Source: Petunia secreta
Taxonomy: Eukaryota > Streptophyta > Magnoliopsida > Solanales > Solanaceae
Length of the DNA stretch: 64,000 nt
Assembly: GCA_029990175.1 (NCBI GenBank)
Contig: JARKIP010000011.1
Location: forward strand, 21,922,001-21,986,000
Reading direction: 5' to 3'
Positions 45,471 to 58,100 of the stretch are shown piece after piece. Every line of letters starts with the position of its first letter. Within the stretch, counting starts at the first letter, position 1. The notes under the pieces were generated by a model, which worked only from the letters and a program-made list of their open reading frames with translations, was not told where the DNA came from and did not search any database. The position numbers and the translations under genes are program-made.

Positions 45471-46949
45471 AGTATTTCAAGCTTCAGTTCAGTAATCAGA
45501 CTGAGAGGTAATTAAGTCTTTTCAGTTAGGCGTATTTAATGACCTTATCTAGTAAAGAGCCAAAAATGGCCTCAAGTGTAAGACCAAAAAAATAGTGGCC
45601 GCAAAGTTAATACCAGTGTCAAAACTGACCACTAGGCAAAAATTTTACGCTAAAAGGGACCAGTTAACAGAGGCCCAAACTTTTTGAGCAATGGCATTAA
45701 AGCCCACAGAGATATGAACTTGGCGGAAGAGACACGATTACCGAGTTTGCAAGCACTCACTCGTTGTATCAACTATCAACCAAATTCTTGGAATCAAATT
45801 TATAAATTAGTATAGCGATAAACCACATAAAATTACAATCATGCACAAGGTCTATAATAAATTAAAGATTCATTAGTTCTACATTTTTCATGACCTAATT
45901 TGTTTTGACTTTTGCAAAGTCTAACATGATACGGGTAAATAAGACCTACATTGTGATATATTCACTGTCATTTCTGGATCAATAATTTTTATATCTAAAT
46001 ACTTATCTCTACGCTGATATAAAATTGTCTAGACATATTAAAACACTCTCTTTGTTAACGTTGTACTTATACTTAGTAGAACAGCAACTACTATACCAAA
46101 TAGCAAACATTAATTTTTAACGAGTATATATGTTGATGTCACATGTGACCTAGCAATTTGTCACGATCCAAATTTAGAGGACCATGACTAACACAATGTG
46201 GAGTAATTTTTACAATCCTTAGAATCCACTTAATTGGCGGTTAATTAACTTAATTCTCTAGTGGTAATGGGTGCTCAAATATAACACTAATTTTACGTAT
46301 GGTGATCATGAGTAGCCAATCGTCTATAGTGACATGATGGAGAAAACACTTGGTGTCAATCCTAATGAAAAAATTTTACTTCATAGAACTTTAGACTTAA
46401 TACTCCAAAATACAGACATAAACAAACATTACAACCCCCCCCCCCCCCCCCCCCCCCAAAAAAAAGAAAAAAAAAAAACAAAACTATCCCTCGCCCACGA
46501 TCCCCACCACAATCCCTCTAGGATGTTACAGCATTCATATGTAAGGTCGTAATCTTAGTACAACTAGACGAGAATTATTCTGCCAAGATTAATATATAGT
46601 AAGCATTTTATAGTATTGGCCACTTGAAGTTGGAATGATTTCCATAAGTTGACTCTTGCTGTCCTCATTAAATGCCTGGCTTTGACCTCAATTTCAGGTT
46701 TGTGTTTATAATTAACCATCAATGTTACTTAGTTGATGAGAAGATAGTATAAAAAAGGAATGCGTCCTTTCCCGAAAAGGAAAAGCCGCAGCTTCAATCT
46801 ATTAAAAATGAGAAGTTACAAACCAATACATGCAAGATCTAAGATTTATTTACTAATCATGGCAGATAGAGAAGTAGACAAAGCTATTAATTACAACATG
46901 GAGTTGCACAATCCTAGGTTTACTCTAAGATCTGAAGTTTTTGACATTA
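45471..46949. other. Intergenic DNA with a C/A homopolymer run
   Basis: No gene recognised. A run of about 23 C followed by A-rich sequence lies at 46,435-46,480; such runs are error-prone in sequencing, so the open frame crossing it is not trusted. Confidence 0.5.
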
Positions 46950-47204
46950 TACTCCCTCCGTCCCAAATTAGTTGTCGCTTTTAGCTTCTTCACGCCCATT
47001 AAGAAAATCATTAAATAGAGTGTGTATTTTACTATGTTACCCCTATTTAATGTTTGACTATTAAATTTTGTTGAGAATTTTTTTAATTATTAAGGGTATA
47101 GTTGGAAAAGACTAACAATTTTTGTCTTGAAATCCTAAAGTGTCAACTAATTTGAGACACACCATTTTTCTTAAAGCGACAACTAATTTGGGACGGAGGG
47201 AGTA
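46950..47204. mobile_element. Stowaway MITE
   Basis: TA-CTCCCTCCGTCCCAAATTAG at the left and CTAATTTGGGACGGAGGGAG-TA at the right form a terminal inverted repeat flanked by the TA target duplication. The sequence is about 255 bp, AT-rich and has no coding capacity. These are the hallmarks of Stowaway elements, non-autonomous relatives of Tc1/mariner. The inverted repeat extends inward (TTGTCGCTTT / AAAGCGACAA). Confidence 0.93.
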
Positions 47205-49647
47205 TATCGCAACATTCAAGTTGTTCTTATTCCCTTTACCAAAAATTTTGGCTCCAAGAGCTAGCACAGTAGGTAGAAAGAGATTTCTTATTTGTCAAAT
47301 GAATCTCTGTAATAAAAAATTTATTACTAGTAATTTTCAAAAAGTATTTCATTATCATGGAAAAATGAAACGCTTATTTTTTACCTTATCGTTCATGGTT
47401 TAAAGTGAACAACGCACATATATGTTGCTACTCCTATTAAATACATACATGACTGCCTCATTCAATTAAACCCCCTTCAGATTATATATATGTACTCGTG
47501 CATTATTGAGTCTCGTCATAAATATCATTGATATGCGTATTGAAAGATTAGTTACTAGTAATATTTAATAATGCAATTAGTAAGGCTACTTGGCATAGTA
47601 GATTCACACACAATATAAACCAAAGATTTATGAGTCAACAAAATGAACTAGATGTGAGATTATGTGTTAGATGGAGTAACCAACTTAAATTATTTGGGAT
47701 ATGATATATCGGTGTAAAAATAGTACCTCAAAGATGTGTCTTAATTATACCCAAAAATTTAAACTTGTTTAGCACCATCATTAATCCTTTTAAACAACTA
47801 ATCTCATAGTCTAGCCATGAGTGGACAAGATTCTTGAGACGGCTGTTCATAATGATATCAAACGTGAACCTCAAATTAGCTTTAGATATATTAACAGGAA
47901 ATCAAAGGTGAAGAAATAAGTGGCTAAAGGCAACTTAATATCACATGTTCCTCAAGGAAAGTCACAAGTCTCTCAAGGTATTCATATTCATATTTATCTC
48001 TAGCTATCGTTGTCCTTGAAATTTTTTTAGAGTTTGACAATAGGATTTTCAAGAGGACACAAGGAAAAGGTCATTTTTAACTACTTGCTTTTATAGTTTG
48101 CAATAAAGACCAATAATTTCTCTTTTACTATGAATACAAAACTTCTCCTTTATATTTGAAGTACACAAAATATTGATAAGGCGTTTGCCTTTTCATTCAT
48201 ATACAGTGGGGACAAACAATTATGGTCCTTGCATACTTATTACGTATACTATAAGCTTAGCTAGCTAGGACGTCCTGGACTTTTATATAAATTAAATTCC
48301 CTCTTTCATTTATATAAAATAGACAAACCTTCTTTTTTCCATTAAAAGAAGACAAATGTTTCAATTAAGGTTGACCTTAAGAGAATTATACACTAATGAA
48401 AATATTATGATGAATCAATTAACAGATTGGTAGTCAAAGCTTCCAGTTTGATCTCACTATTTCTGCAAATTACCTCTTATATAATTAATCAGGTCTATTA
48501 TATTTGCATTATCAGACGGCCGTATATTCCTCTATTATTCAAATGCTCTTGCTTTGATCTTTTTAGTTGTTGTTGTTTTTTTTTAAAAGAAATTGTTCAG
48601 TAAAGAGAAATACTCACTAATCATACATGTACTCATGAAATTTTTACTCGGATTAAATTGGGTGTTCTGTAGATATTCACCGTGTCCACTTTCACCCTTA
48701 GCCACTAAAGAACTCTTAAAAAGAAGGCTTATTTTGACGAAAATTAGACGATGCTGAGCTACAAGTTGAAGGGTTTCGTAATTATAACGTTCTTAGAGTT
48801 ATGTAGGAAACGAAATTCATAATTATAGTACCGTATTTTTAAAGGTCCAGTTGTTTTCATCATTGCTTTCCCCAGATGCTTAAGCACCTCCCTTATTCAT
48901 GAGATACGGTGAACATGTTTTCAAAATAAGGCAATGGATGTGGATGCGTACATATATTATCGTAATTCTCTCGGCTGGAGCGTCACATACATCCTTTTTA
49001 CAGAGTCAGCATCCTTGTTGCCCCCCATCGTACAGATGAAGACCAGGTTGTGATATCATATTTGTTACAATATAAGTCCATAACAAGTATGATTTGTTTA
49101 GAACCTAGTTTTGCATGGATTTTTCTTTGGGGTTCATCCTAGTACTTTATTTTTCCAAAAAAATTTAACCCTTTCTAGTACTTTCTAGGTTCAAGCTGGT
49201 TAAATCACTATGTAACTTAAATGTGACTTTATTATGGATTAACAAACTCGATATATTGAAGCACACAATTAAGATCTACAACTACACAATATATATGAAC
49301 TGAAATAGTAGTAGTTAACTTGCAACTTGAAAGAATATATGAACCCAATGAACCAACAGCTCATTAAATAAAGAAAAGAAAATGACACTAGTTGGCAAGG
49401 AAGAACTATAATACTTAATTAATATAACAATCACCAAAACAGGTAGAAACAAATAAATTAAAAATATACAAACTAATTGATTTCCAACTTGCAAGAAAAC
49501 AATGCTAACCACTAATCAGAAATAGTTTTCAAATTGAAAGATTTTTCTTTCTTTCTATTATTATGAAGATAAATAAAGAAGTTAACTTGTAAATAAAATA
49601 AAAATATAAAAGATACCACCAATCGCCACCACTCACCACCACCACCC
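47205..49647. other. Intergenic DNA 3' of the receptor gene
   Basis: AT-rich, with many homopolymers and no recognisable gene or terminal repeats. The part next to 49,648 must hold the 3' untranslated region and poly(A) signals of the minus-strand receptor gene. A CCACCACTCACCACCACCACC run lies at 49,626-49,646. Confidence 0.5.
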
Positions 49648-50819
49648 TCAATCGTGGCCATGCAAAGCTGCCATTGCCACCACACCAAGTTTCTGCAAGT
49701 TCAATTTCACCACTGTATCCGTAAACATTTTTGTGTCTTCTCCAGTATTCCCTTCTGGTATATCCACTATATATGATTCCAAAACTATAGTGTAAGCTTT
49801 TCCATTTTTGTTGAACTCATTCACTGATGTAACAGACCTATAATTATTCAGCCTATGCTCACCCCCTACAACCTTGAAACTCAGAATATGCTTTTCGTCG
49901 TCCAAAATCTCCAGCCGCTCTGTGCTTGTGGATGCTGGGATTCCTGACACAACGGAAACCTCCCTAATGCTTCCAACGCCACCGTCACCTGACAAATTCA
50001 GAATCTTAAGTCAACACAGTGACGGAACCAGAACTTTTACCCAGAAGTATCAAAATATAAATAAGTTAAGATATGAAAAAAAATTAAGGAAAGTCAACCT
50101 ATGGTATATATACATTAAAAAAAAATTGCCCAGACACTTGTTGCAGGGACAGAACAACTTTGGCCAAAGTGTGTCAATTGATACCCTTTGAAAAACATAT
50201 AGTGGAGATAGAGAACAAAAATTGTACTCCACTTATGTAAATATACTACTGTTCAATCCCGTGGTGTACTTCTTTAAATTTTAAATTTCCTAGGTGAATA
50301 TCTTGGCTCCGTTCCTGTATTATTGTGGGAGCAACAGAGCCAAATTACTAAAGAGGTTTAAGTGTATCCCTTTATCGAAAAATTGTAATGTATAGAAGAA
50401 GGGCTTATAATCTGCATCCGCCACTAATTATGCAACAACCTCCAACAATATAGACTATAGGACTTGGTGATAGAATGAGTGTGCGTATTATATTGAGTGG
50501 GCGTAGTATTATTTGTTCATATACATATGAAGTTGGAGTAAGAAAAATGATTGAGTTGAATTTGCAAAATATCCCTCCTAATAAATCGTCTATGAGTACC
50601 TGTCATTTTGCAGCTCTTGATGAAATGTTTGTACTTCTGAGGGTTGTCGAAGCGTCGAACGAATGGCCACACGATATTCGCCGGCGCATCAATCCGCTGT
50701 GTTATGAGTGAGGTGCAAGTGTTTGGTAAATGTTCAAAAGTATGGTAGTTTCGAATCAATGGCTCTAGCTCTGTGTATTCTTCTTCTTTAAGTCCATAAG
50801 GTGCTTGAGAACGAGACAT
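49648..50819 (-). CDS. PYL2: PYR/PYL/RCAR abscisic-acid receptor, PYL2-like, two exons
   Basis: Soluble START-fold receptor: ABA binding closes its gate and latch loops and lets it inhibit clade-A PP2C phosphatases, releasing SnRK2 kinases. Exon 1 is 50,600-50,819 (ATG 50,817-50,819); exon 2 is 49,648-49,988 (TGA 49,648-49,650). The joined product has 186 residues, close to the usual 185-220. Conserved: TCTSLITQRI; the ABA-carboxylate lysine K64 in YKHFIK; gate loop 88-92, reading SGIPA rather than SGLPA; E97; latch HRL at 118-120 in GGEHRL; Y123, S125, E144 and N170; VLESYIVDIPEGNT; C-terminal helix DTVVKLNLQKL. Sequence is closest in memory to Arabidopsis PYL2; orthology is inferred. No stop or frameshift is visible. 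Confidence 0.93.
49989..50599 (-). other. Intron of the PYL2-like gene
   Basis: 611 bp. The donor on the minus strand reads ATGACAG|GTACTC and the acceptor reads TTTGTCAG|GTGACGG. It is phase 1, splitting the glycine codon of MTGDGG just before the VGSIREV strand. Splicing restores the continuous family sequence. The intron is AT-rich with a pyrimidine-rich 3' end. Confidence 0.9.
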
Positions 50820-52015
50820 TTTTTTTTTTCAACAACTTTGATTGGTTAACAAGGAGGAAATGGTTAAGTTAAATTTTCTGATAACCAGACCAGAAAAAGC
50901 ATATGAAATATTTTGCCAAAGTCTGGATTGGTTTTTGAAGGGTGGCTGAGAGAACAAAGAGAAGTCAGTTCTCTCTCATTTGTGCTTTGGAAAATAAAAA
51001 GAGAGGAAGTCAGCTTTCATTTAGCAAAGAAGGTTATGGGTTTTGTGGGGAGGGGGTTGGTATTTGGCTTTGTTTATTTAGCTTTGCAGAATTTTTCCTT
51101 TTGTTTTGGATTTTTAGGACACATATGCCCTTGGATTTCCTTATTATAACAAACCTCTCAGAAGTTAGATTTTGTCATTTTCCAGAATGAGGGATTAAAT
51201 AACAAAACGGAGGTATGCAGTACTGTATCATTGACTATATCATGGCTAGATTTAGAAAGAGCATAACATGCACACAATTACTATATTAGAAAGATGCTTT
51301 ACACCGTGCTTTTATAAGTAAAGTATTTTTAGTGGGGGGTATGTGTGAGAGGGGCCTTAGATTCTTCTGCTTACTAATTAAGGTATATTGAGACAATAAT
51401 TATGTTTACTGGTTATTTTAATCTAGTATGAGCAAATAATTGACAAAGATTACGCGAATCACACATTTTAAGACAGAGATATGCTAAGACGCTTTCCCTT
51501 TTATGTGCATATACATACATGAAAAGAATAGATCACATTATGTAGTGTTTAAGCTAGGAGGTACTACTACTTTGCATCCTGCACGTTCAAGGTCTGATCC
51601 TAATTATTTACTCAATTTCTCATACGTCACGCATTCCAACTATCAAAAAATAGATTGTATCAAATCATACTCTATTTTTGATTTTGTAGATGTAAATGTT
51701 TATTTGTATCGCATAAAGCTTTGACAAATTGAAGAAATTCATCTATCTATATAGCCAGTCAAACTAAAGACATTTGACAAACTAAACTATTAAAAGGAAT
51801 ACTTCCACTGAACACAAAATTATGTAAAGGTAAAAAGGAAAAGAAAATACTAGTACTATTAACTTGGAATAAGTGACGAATGACAAGAAACTGCTGAGAC
51901 GCAAGTCTACAGTAACTTCAGCTATGTTGAGAAGCGATATCAGTGACAGAGAAATTTGCTCGATCAAGATGTCAAATTCAGATGTTACAAAATTTGACTT
52001 CATTGACTCAAATAT
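50820..52015. other. Upstream region of the PYL2-like gene
   Basis: About 1.2 kb before the MITE/MULE nest; it should hold the promoter and 5' leader of the minus-strand gene. A pyrimidine-rich leader sits just 5' of the ATG on that strand. No ABRE or TATA element was assigned with confidence. Plus-strand open frames at 50,913-51,190 are treated as chance. Confidence 0.45.
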
Positions 52016-52068
52016 TACTCCATCTATTTGAATTGATGTGATATAGTTTGATCCAATAAAAAAGAAAA

Positions 52069-52881
52069 GGCAGAAGGGGCCAAATGGACACATGTACTTG
52101 TCCGGTTTAGCCATAATCATGTTCACTACTAAAAACCAGGTGTTTTCAGATCAAAAATTTCGGACCGAAAGTCGGTCGGACACGTCTATCCGACCTCCAC
52201 GGTCGGACATTTCAGTTAATTTATATTAAATAATTTTTTTAAACCATCCGACCGCTGCGGCCGGATAACAATTAAATAATTTTTTTTTAATCTATCCGAC
52301 CGCCATGGTTGGACATAGCAAAATAAAAAACGGCACATGCCCTTTCTTTCCTCTTTCCTTATTTTATTTCACTCTCACTTCCAAAAAACAACCCGACCCA
52401 TTCCTATCCCATCCCCAAATTCGATCCACCCCATTTCCTCATCCCCAAATTCTTTCTTCTCCAAAGTCTCATCCACCCTATTTCTCATTTTTCTCCTTTA
52501 AATTGGTAAGTTTTTTAATTTTATCATTTTTTATTGTTTCTTTAATATATATCCTAACCCCCAAAATTTTCTTTCACTTTTTTCTTGCAGATCTAGCCAC
52601 CAGCGGTAGCATTCCGGCAGAGCAGCTCAGGCAGGTTCCTTTTTTTATATATGATTTTTCTATTGTTATTTGGTGGTTATGTGTGAGGAGGCTATTGTAG
52701 CGAACAAGTTGGTGTTCCATGGGGAAATAATTGCTCTTATTTGAGCTTTGAGAAGAGTGACTTCAATGGGTTTGAGCTTTGAGAAACAAATTAGTAGAAC
52801 AAGTTTGAGCTTTATCTTGTTCAATGGGTTCCTTTAGTAGTGTTGTTGTTGTTGTTGAATGTTGTTAATGGTGTGTAGTAG

Positions 52882-52912
<31 letters not shown>

Positions 52913-54674
52913 GCATTGCTTTGAGAAAGAATGGTGTGTAGTGTAGTTTGGTAGTTAGATTCTTTGAGGCATTTCATCAAACAAGTGGTGAGCAACAAAG
53001 ACATAATATGAACTAGACATAATAGTTAGACATACTCTAGTCTAGTGAATAAAAAATAAATATTAGGCTTAGAACTAGAATTCAAAAATTGAAAATCATT
53101 AAGTATGATAATTTTAAGGTTATTTTCTTTATGGGTAATTAATAATATGAATATTTTATGTAGTGATTAGTAATGTATGAATTATTTATATTATTATTTA
53201 ATAGACATTAGCTATAAGTTAGTAGCTAAGCAACTTAAAATATCTTATTTTGTAAATTGATTTGAATAAAATAAATTATTTTTAAATATTCATTTTGTAA
53301 TCTTTGATTCTATTTCATTTCAGAGAAATAGATATAAGTTGCAAATGAGAAGTGTTATTAATTACTAAACGATAATCCTAGAGAATAAATTAGTTAATAA
53401 TATAAAAGTAATTGACTTAGATATAATCCTAGTAAGTTGTACAATTACTTAATCTATTTCAAATTGGTAGTGCTTCATAATAAATTATTTTTTAGTAATT
53501 AGTAAAAAAAAAAGAGAATAGTAAAAATATGATGTTGGAAATATGATGAATAATCAATGTACCAATTTGACTAGGATATAAGTCGTGTGCTTTGAGAATA
53601 AATGGTGTTTCAACTTAATTATATTATTAAAGACATTAATATAATACCATATTATCAAGTAGAACCATAGTTAGAGAGTTAGGAACATAGGGAGAAAGTT
53701 AGGTTCTTTTTATCTCCTAAATTGTTAAAGTTTGAATATTTTTAACCATTTGTTTAGAATGAAATATTTGTTTTACAAAGGGACAAATATAGAACTTTCT
53801 CGTAGCATAAATTGTAAGTAAATGAACTACTATCACACTTAACAATAATTTAAGAGACATTAGCTATAAGTAATATAGTAGTTACATAATTTTAAATATC
53901 TTAATTATTTTTGTAAATTGATTTAAATGAAATAAATTATATTTAAATATTTATTTTTTAATCTTTGATTCTATTTCATTTGATTCTTGAGAAGTGTTAT
54001 TAGTTACTAAATGATAATCTTAGAAAACAAATTAGTTAGTAATATAAAAGTAATTGACTTAGATATAATACTACTAATACTAGTATTCTTATTTGAATCG
54101 TTATGAAGTGTTGATGTTATGTAAAATATTACTAAAGTTTTAGTTTAAAGACAATAAGCTTTGTTTAGAAAAATATTAAGGCTTGTAGAAGCCTATTGTT
54201 TACTGGGTGCTGGATTTTACTGTATTTATATGTGGTGGAGCTCTAATTACAGCTTTTATTTTGCAGGTTTTACCCAGATTTTCGACCGAATAAGTCCAAA
54301 ATCTGAGTATTTTTTCTCCAGAAATTATAATGTCCGACCGACGCGGTCGGAACATTGAAGAAATTTTTTCTCAGAAAATACTATCTCCGACCGAATCGGT
54401 CGGATAGCTCAAGAAAAATTTTTCCAGAAAATATTCTGTGCGACCGTTGTCCGACCGAAGAGCGGTCGATGTGTCAGACCGAGTCAGTCGGACGCCTTTT
54501 TGCGACCAACCATTATCTGACCGCTTTGTTTGATCGGACATCAATCGGCTAGCCGACCGTTGTCCGACCATATTGGCGGTCGGAAAACACCTTTTTTCTA
54601 CTAAGTGCTTATACTTTGGAAAGTGTCAACCAGCCCCTCATACTCGTCCAAAACATGGACTTTAAACCCTCCCG
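52069..54674. repeat. Left TIR of the MULE, split by the CACTA element
   Basis: About 122 bp in two pieces. Rejoined, ...GGTTTAGCCATAATCATG / CTTATACTTTGG... matches the right arm read in reverse complement. The break falls at 52,121-52,124 and 54,607-54,610. Confidence 0.9.
52124..54607. mobile_element. Non-autonomous CACTA (En/Spm-like) element
   Basis: 2,484 bp, from CACTACTAAAAACCAGGTG to a right end that reads CACTTAGTAGAAAAAAGGTG in reverse complement, an imperfect inverted repeat of the CACTA type with one inserted T at the right end. Flanking triplets are GTT and CTT, compatible with a degraded 3-bp target duplication. Both subterminal regions (about 52,170-52,320 and 54,285-54,590) carry many direct and inverted GACCG / CGGTC words, the usual binding-site pattern of CACTA ends. 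No transposase is present. A GTT microsatellite lies at about 52,879-52,914. The middle (52,950-54,200) is very AT-rich. Confidence 0.88.
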
Positions 54675-55111
54675 CGCTGATGTGCCTAGTAGGTTACTTA
54701 TGTGGCAAATGAGCGTGAGCCACACGACTTTTCAGTGCGTAGAACAGTAAAAAGGCACTACCAACAGCTATGTTTTGGTCTTTTTAAGGCCTTTCACTAC
54801 CAAATCTTTAATCTTCATTTTTTGCTTCTTTTTCCTTAGTTTCTTTCCTTCTTCTTTATTCCTTATTATTTTCTTGGAGTGTTTTATGCTCAACTAATGT
54901 AATTTCTATTTCTTTCTAATGTAATTCGTTTGATTTAATGCAACTCTACTAGTAATAGTACTCTAGATTTATGGAAATAAACTGATTTAAACTTGAAATT
55001 TTACAACCACAACATAACAAAAAAGTACTTCCTTTTCCATAGCAAAACAACAGTTTCAAGCATAATCACTAGGAAGTTTCAATGGAGTTTAAGCAAACTT
55101 AACAAATATCA
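54675..55111. other. MULE subterminal region without coding signal
   Basis: Between the left TIR and the 3' end of the transposase remnant. AT-rich, includes a T- and C-rich stretch at about 54,815-54,880. It probably contains the 3' untranslated part of the transposase gene. Confidence 0.5.
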
Positions 55112-58100
55112 TCAACCTAATGCAATAAAATCAGTTCTAACTATATCTAATTGTCTTGGCATAAACATAATTAAGGCGTTTTCAAAAAGAACTAAGAAAA
55201 CATTTAAAGCTTCATAACTGCTTCGGACTTGGCTTCCTTGACTGCTCACAACCTTTCTTTTAGCCATATCCCTTTGTTGCTCAAGTTTCCTTCCAGTCAC
55301 AGTATTTTTGCCTTGCCACTTAAGCCCTGGTGGTTTGAATCTACTTTCAATGTTGGTTGGAGCTGAATGCTTAATTGTTGAAGCATTGTGAATCACCTTA
55401 TCCTTTACGCCAGACTGCCCAAACAAAACAACAAGATTAAGGAACAATAAATTCAAGTAGGAATGATCAAAATGAGGACAATACTAGACATACTAACCCT
55501 TTTTATAACAGAACTATTAGGACCAAACAATACACCATAACCAGCTGATCTAGGCCTCTTAAAACCAGCATTGCCATCAGGTGTTCTAATCATGTTAGGC
55601 TTCCTCAAAGAACTTGATATGGGCTGTGAACTGTTCAAAGTAGTTTATGCAACAGTGGTTTGGGGGGGCATTAATGGGCTGAGAAGAACTCATACCAGAT
55701 GCAGCAATGGAAGCAGCAGGCTGAGAGACCTTCTTCCTCAATGAATTAGAAGCAGCAGGTTGAGAGGCGTTCTTCCTCAGTGAAGTAGAAGCAACTGCAG
55801 ATCCTTGGGTGTTAGCCTGAGAAGTGGCTACACTTGATTCAGCTTGAGAGCCAGCATTACTTGCTCTATTTCTCTTCCATTTCAAGACAAAAAAAAATTC
55901 AAGTATAAAAACAGTAGGTTAGATACATTTTAAATGTAAAACAATTTAAGTGTAAAACAGTAGCAAAGAAACAGTACCAGACTTGGGCACCCTTTTTTGT
56001 TATGTCCAGCAGTCTTGCAATGAGAACAAGTCATCACCCTTCCCTTTCATAACATCTTTTAAAACTTTTTCTTTGGTTCATCTGGGGCCTTCCTCCTATT
56101 TTACCTTGGTCTCCCTGGCATTCTAGTGAACTCAGATGGCTCAATCCTTGGGTTTGAAGTAGCTGGCCTCATCTTCATATTTGTCATGGGTTGAATGAAT
56201 TTGCTAAAGGCCTTCAAGTAGGTCTCCTTCCAGTACCAATGAGTAATGTAAGTCTCAGGTTCTACATTCCCATGCTGCATTGCACTAATTGCATGTGCAC
56301 AGGGTATTCCCCTTAATTGCCAAGACCTACAAGAACATGTAAGGCTCCTCATATCAACTGTCTGTTGATATTTTTCATCAATCACTTCATAACTAGCATC
56401 CCTATTAAATTTGAGCTCATATTAAGTAGCCTTTTGAGCATTCTTTCCTAGAATATCCATTGCCATTGGAGACACATCACACCACCATTTATCAGAAAAT
56501 TTCCTAAGTTTAATCATTTATCCATCATTTTATGTCTTATTTCCTCTAACTATTAAAAGTCTCAGACATATTGTTCTCCACAATATCACACTTACACCCT
56601 TCTCTAAACAAAACTCTACACCAAGTTTCCTTTGGGTACTTCACTAGATCCTCCATTATATGAGCACCTAAATTCTCTATCTACCCTAACTAATCTTCTA
56701 ACAAAACCTCAAATGAGGCTTTAGAACACCTCCAGCATTGACTTCTCATCTCCTCACCCCTCCAAGTCTGCTTCCACTTGCTCCAGATATGCCTAGCACA
56801 CATTCTATGCTCTGCATATGGTAATAAGTCTCTAACTGCCAAGATCAGTCCCTACAACAAGATATTAAACTGCTTAGATTAAAAACTATTAACAAAAATC
56901 AAATAAAATAAAAATTAAAGTAATGAAAATAAATCATACCTTCTGTTTACCACTCATGATTGTCAATCCTTCACCTTGATTTTCAACTAGGTCCAAATCA
57001 TGCATCAGACATTTAATAAACCAAGACTAAGTGTCCTTGGTTTCTTTCTCAACCACTGCCCATGCCACTGGATACATTTGATTATTTCTATCCTTTGAAA
57101 TACATGACAGTATTTCACCCTTACAAACCCTTTTCAAAAAAGCCCCATCAAAGCCAATAATCTTCCTGCACCCCTCTAACCGCCCAACTTTCAAAGCATG
57201 CAAGCAGACATAGATTCCCATAAACACCTCTTTTCCTGGCTGTGACTCCTTTGATGTCCTAACACTAACTATTGTACCAAGGTTTGTTTTCCTCAACATA
57301 TCAGCATAGTCATAAAGCCTTGCAAACTCTTCCCTAAAATCACTCATGTGCTTTCTCAAGATCTGCATTTTTGCCCTTTTATAAGCTGTTTTATTGATAT
57401 ACAGCCCATACTCTTTCCTAACTAGGCTCTGAATTTGATGCAGTTTCAACTAAGGTGTCCTAATTATTGTATCTTTGTATTTCTTAGCAATCCAGGTAGC
57501 ATTACAAGACTTATTTCTAAGTCTTGGGTAGCATTTATGGCCAGGGTAGTAAATCTTAACAATAAAATTTTCAGTACTACCTTGTATGCTGCCCAATATA
57601 TGCCATGGACACCCTTTCTTTGTACATGTTCCCCTAACCCTCCGCTTCTCATTAGGCCTCAACCTAAGCTGCACCCTTTTCTAAATAGAGTAGTCATGTA
57701 AAGCCTCGCTGAACTGAACTGCACTATGGAATATCATGCCAAGCTTAAAAAAAAATTCTTAGCACTAGGGTCATAAAAAACCTTGTTGCTGCTACACTTC
57801 CTAGCCCCTAGGTGCCAACTGACCCTCCTCATCAGATCCAACCGTTTCCCCCATCACTGTCCTCACTACTAGGATATGATGAGTTTAGATATTGCTCATC
57901 TCCACCTAATTTTTCTTCATACTTTTCCTGTTTGTTTTTGTACATATCAGCAAAACCAACATCAACTCCTACAGGTCCTAATGGTAAGACATCAATGTTA
58001 AGCTTAGAAGCCTTAAGCTTCTCGTTTTTATCATTAATCTTTGACTGCTTAACCTCTACAACCTCAGCATCTACATCACTACCTTCGCTAGCATCCTCAT

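Noticed and set aside
45289..45495. Opposed 63- and 65-residue frames
   Set aside because: They are translations of the 44-bp minisatellite; no start context or domain supports a gene.
46334..46552. 72-residue frame with a proline run
   Set aside because: The prolines come from a poly-C tract followed by A-rich sequence; low complexity and sequencing-error-prone.
50475..50711. Plus-strand frame over the PYL2-like gene
   Set aside because: Antisense to exon 1 of the receptor gene, which has strong family motifs and splice sites on the minus strand.
50913..51190. Two overlapping frames upstream of the receptor gene
   Set aside because: Hydrophobic Phe-rich composition from T-rich promoter or leader DNA; no domain.
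52305..52700. 131-residue plus-strand frame in the CACTA element
   Set aside because: Low-complexity Ser/Phe/Pro composition from CT-rich DNA; more likely leader and intron than protein.
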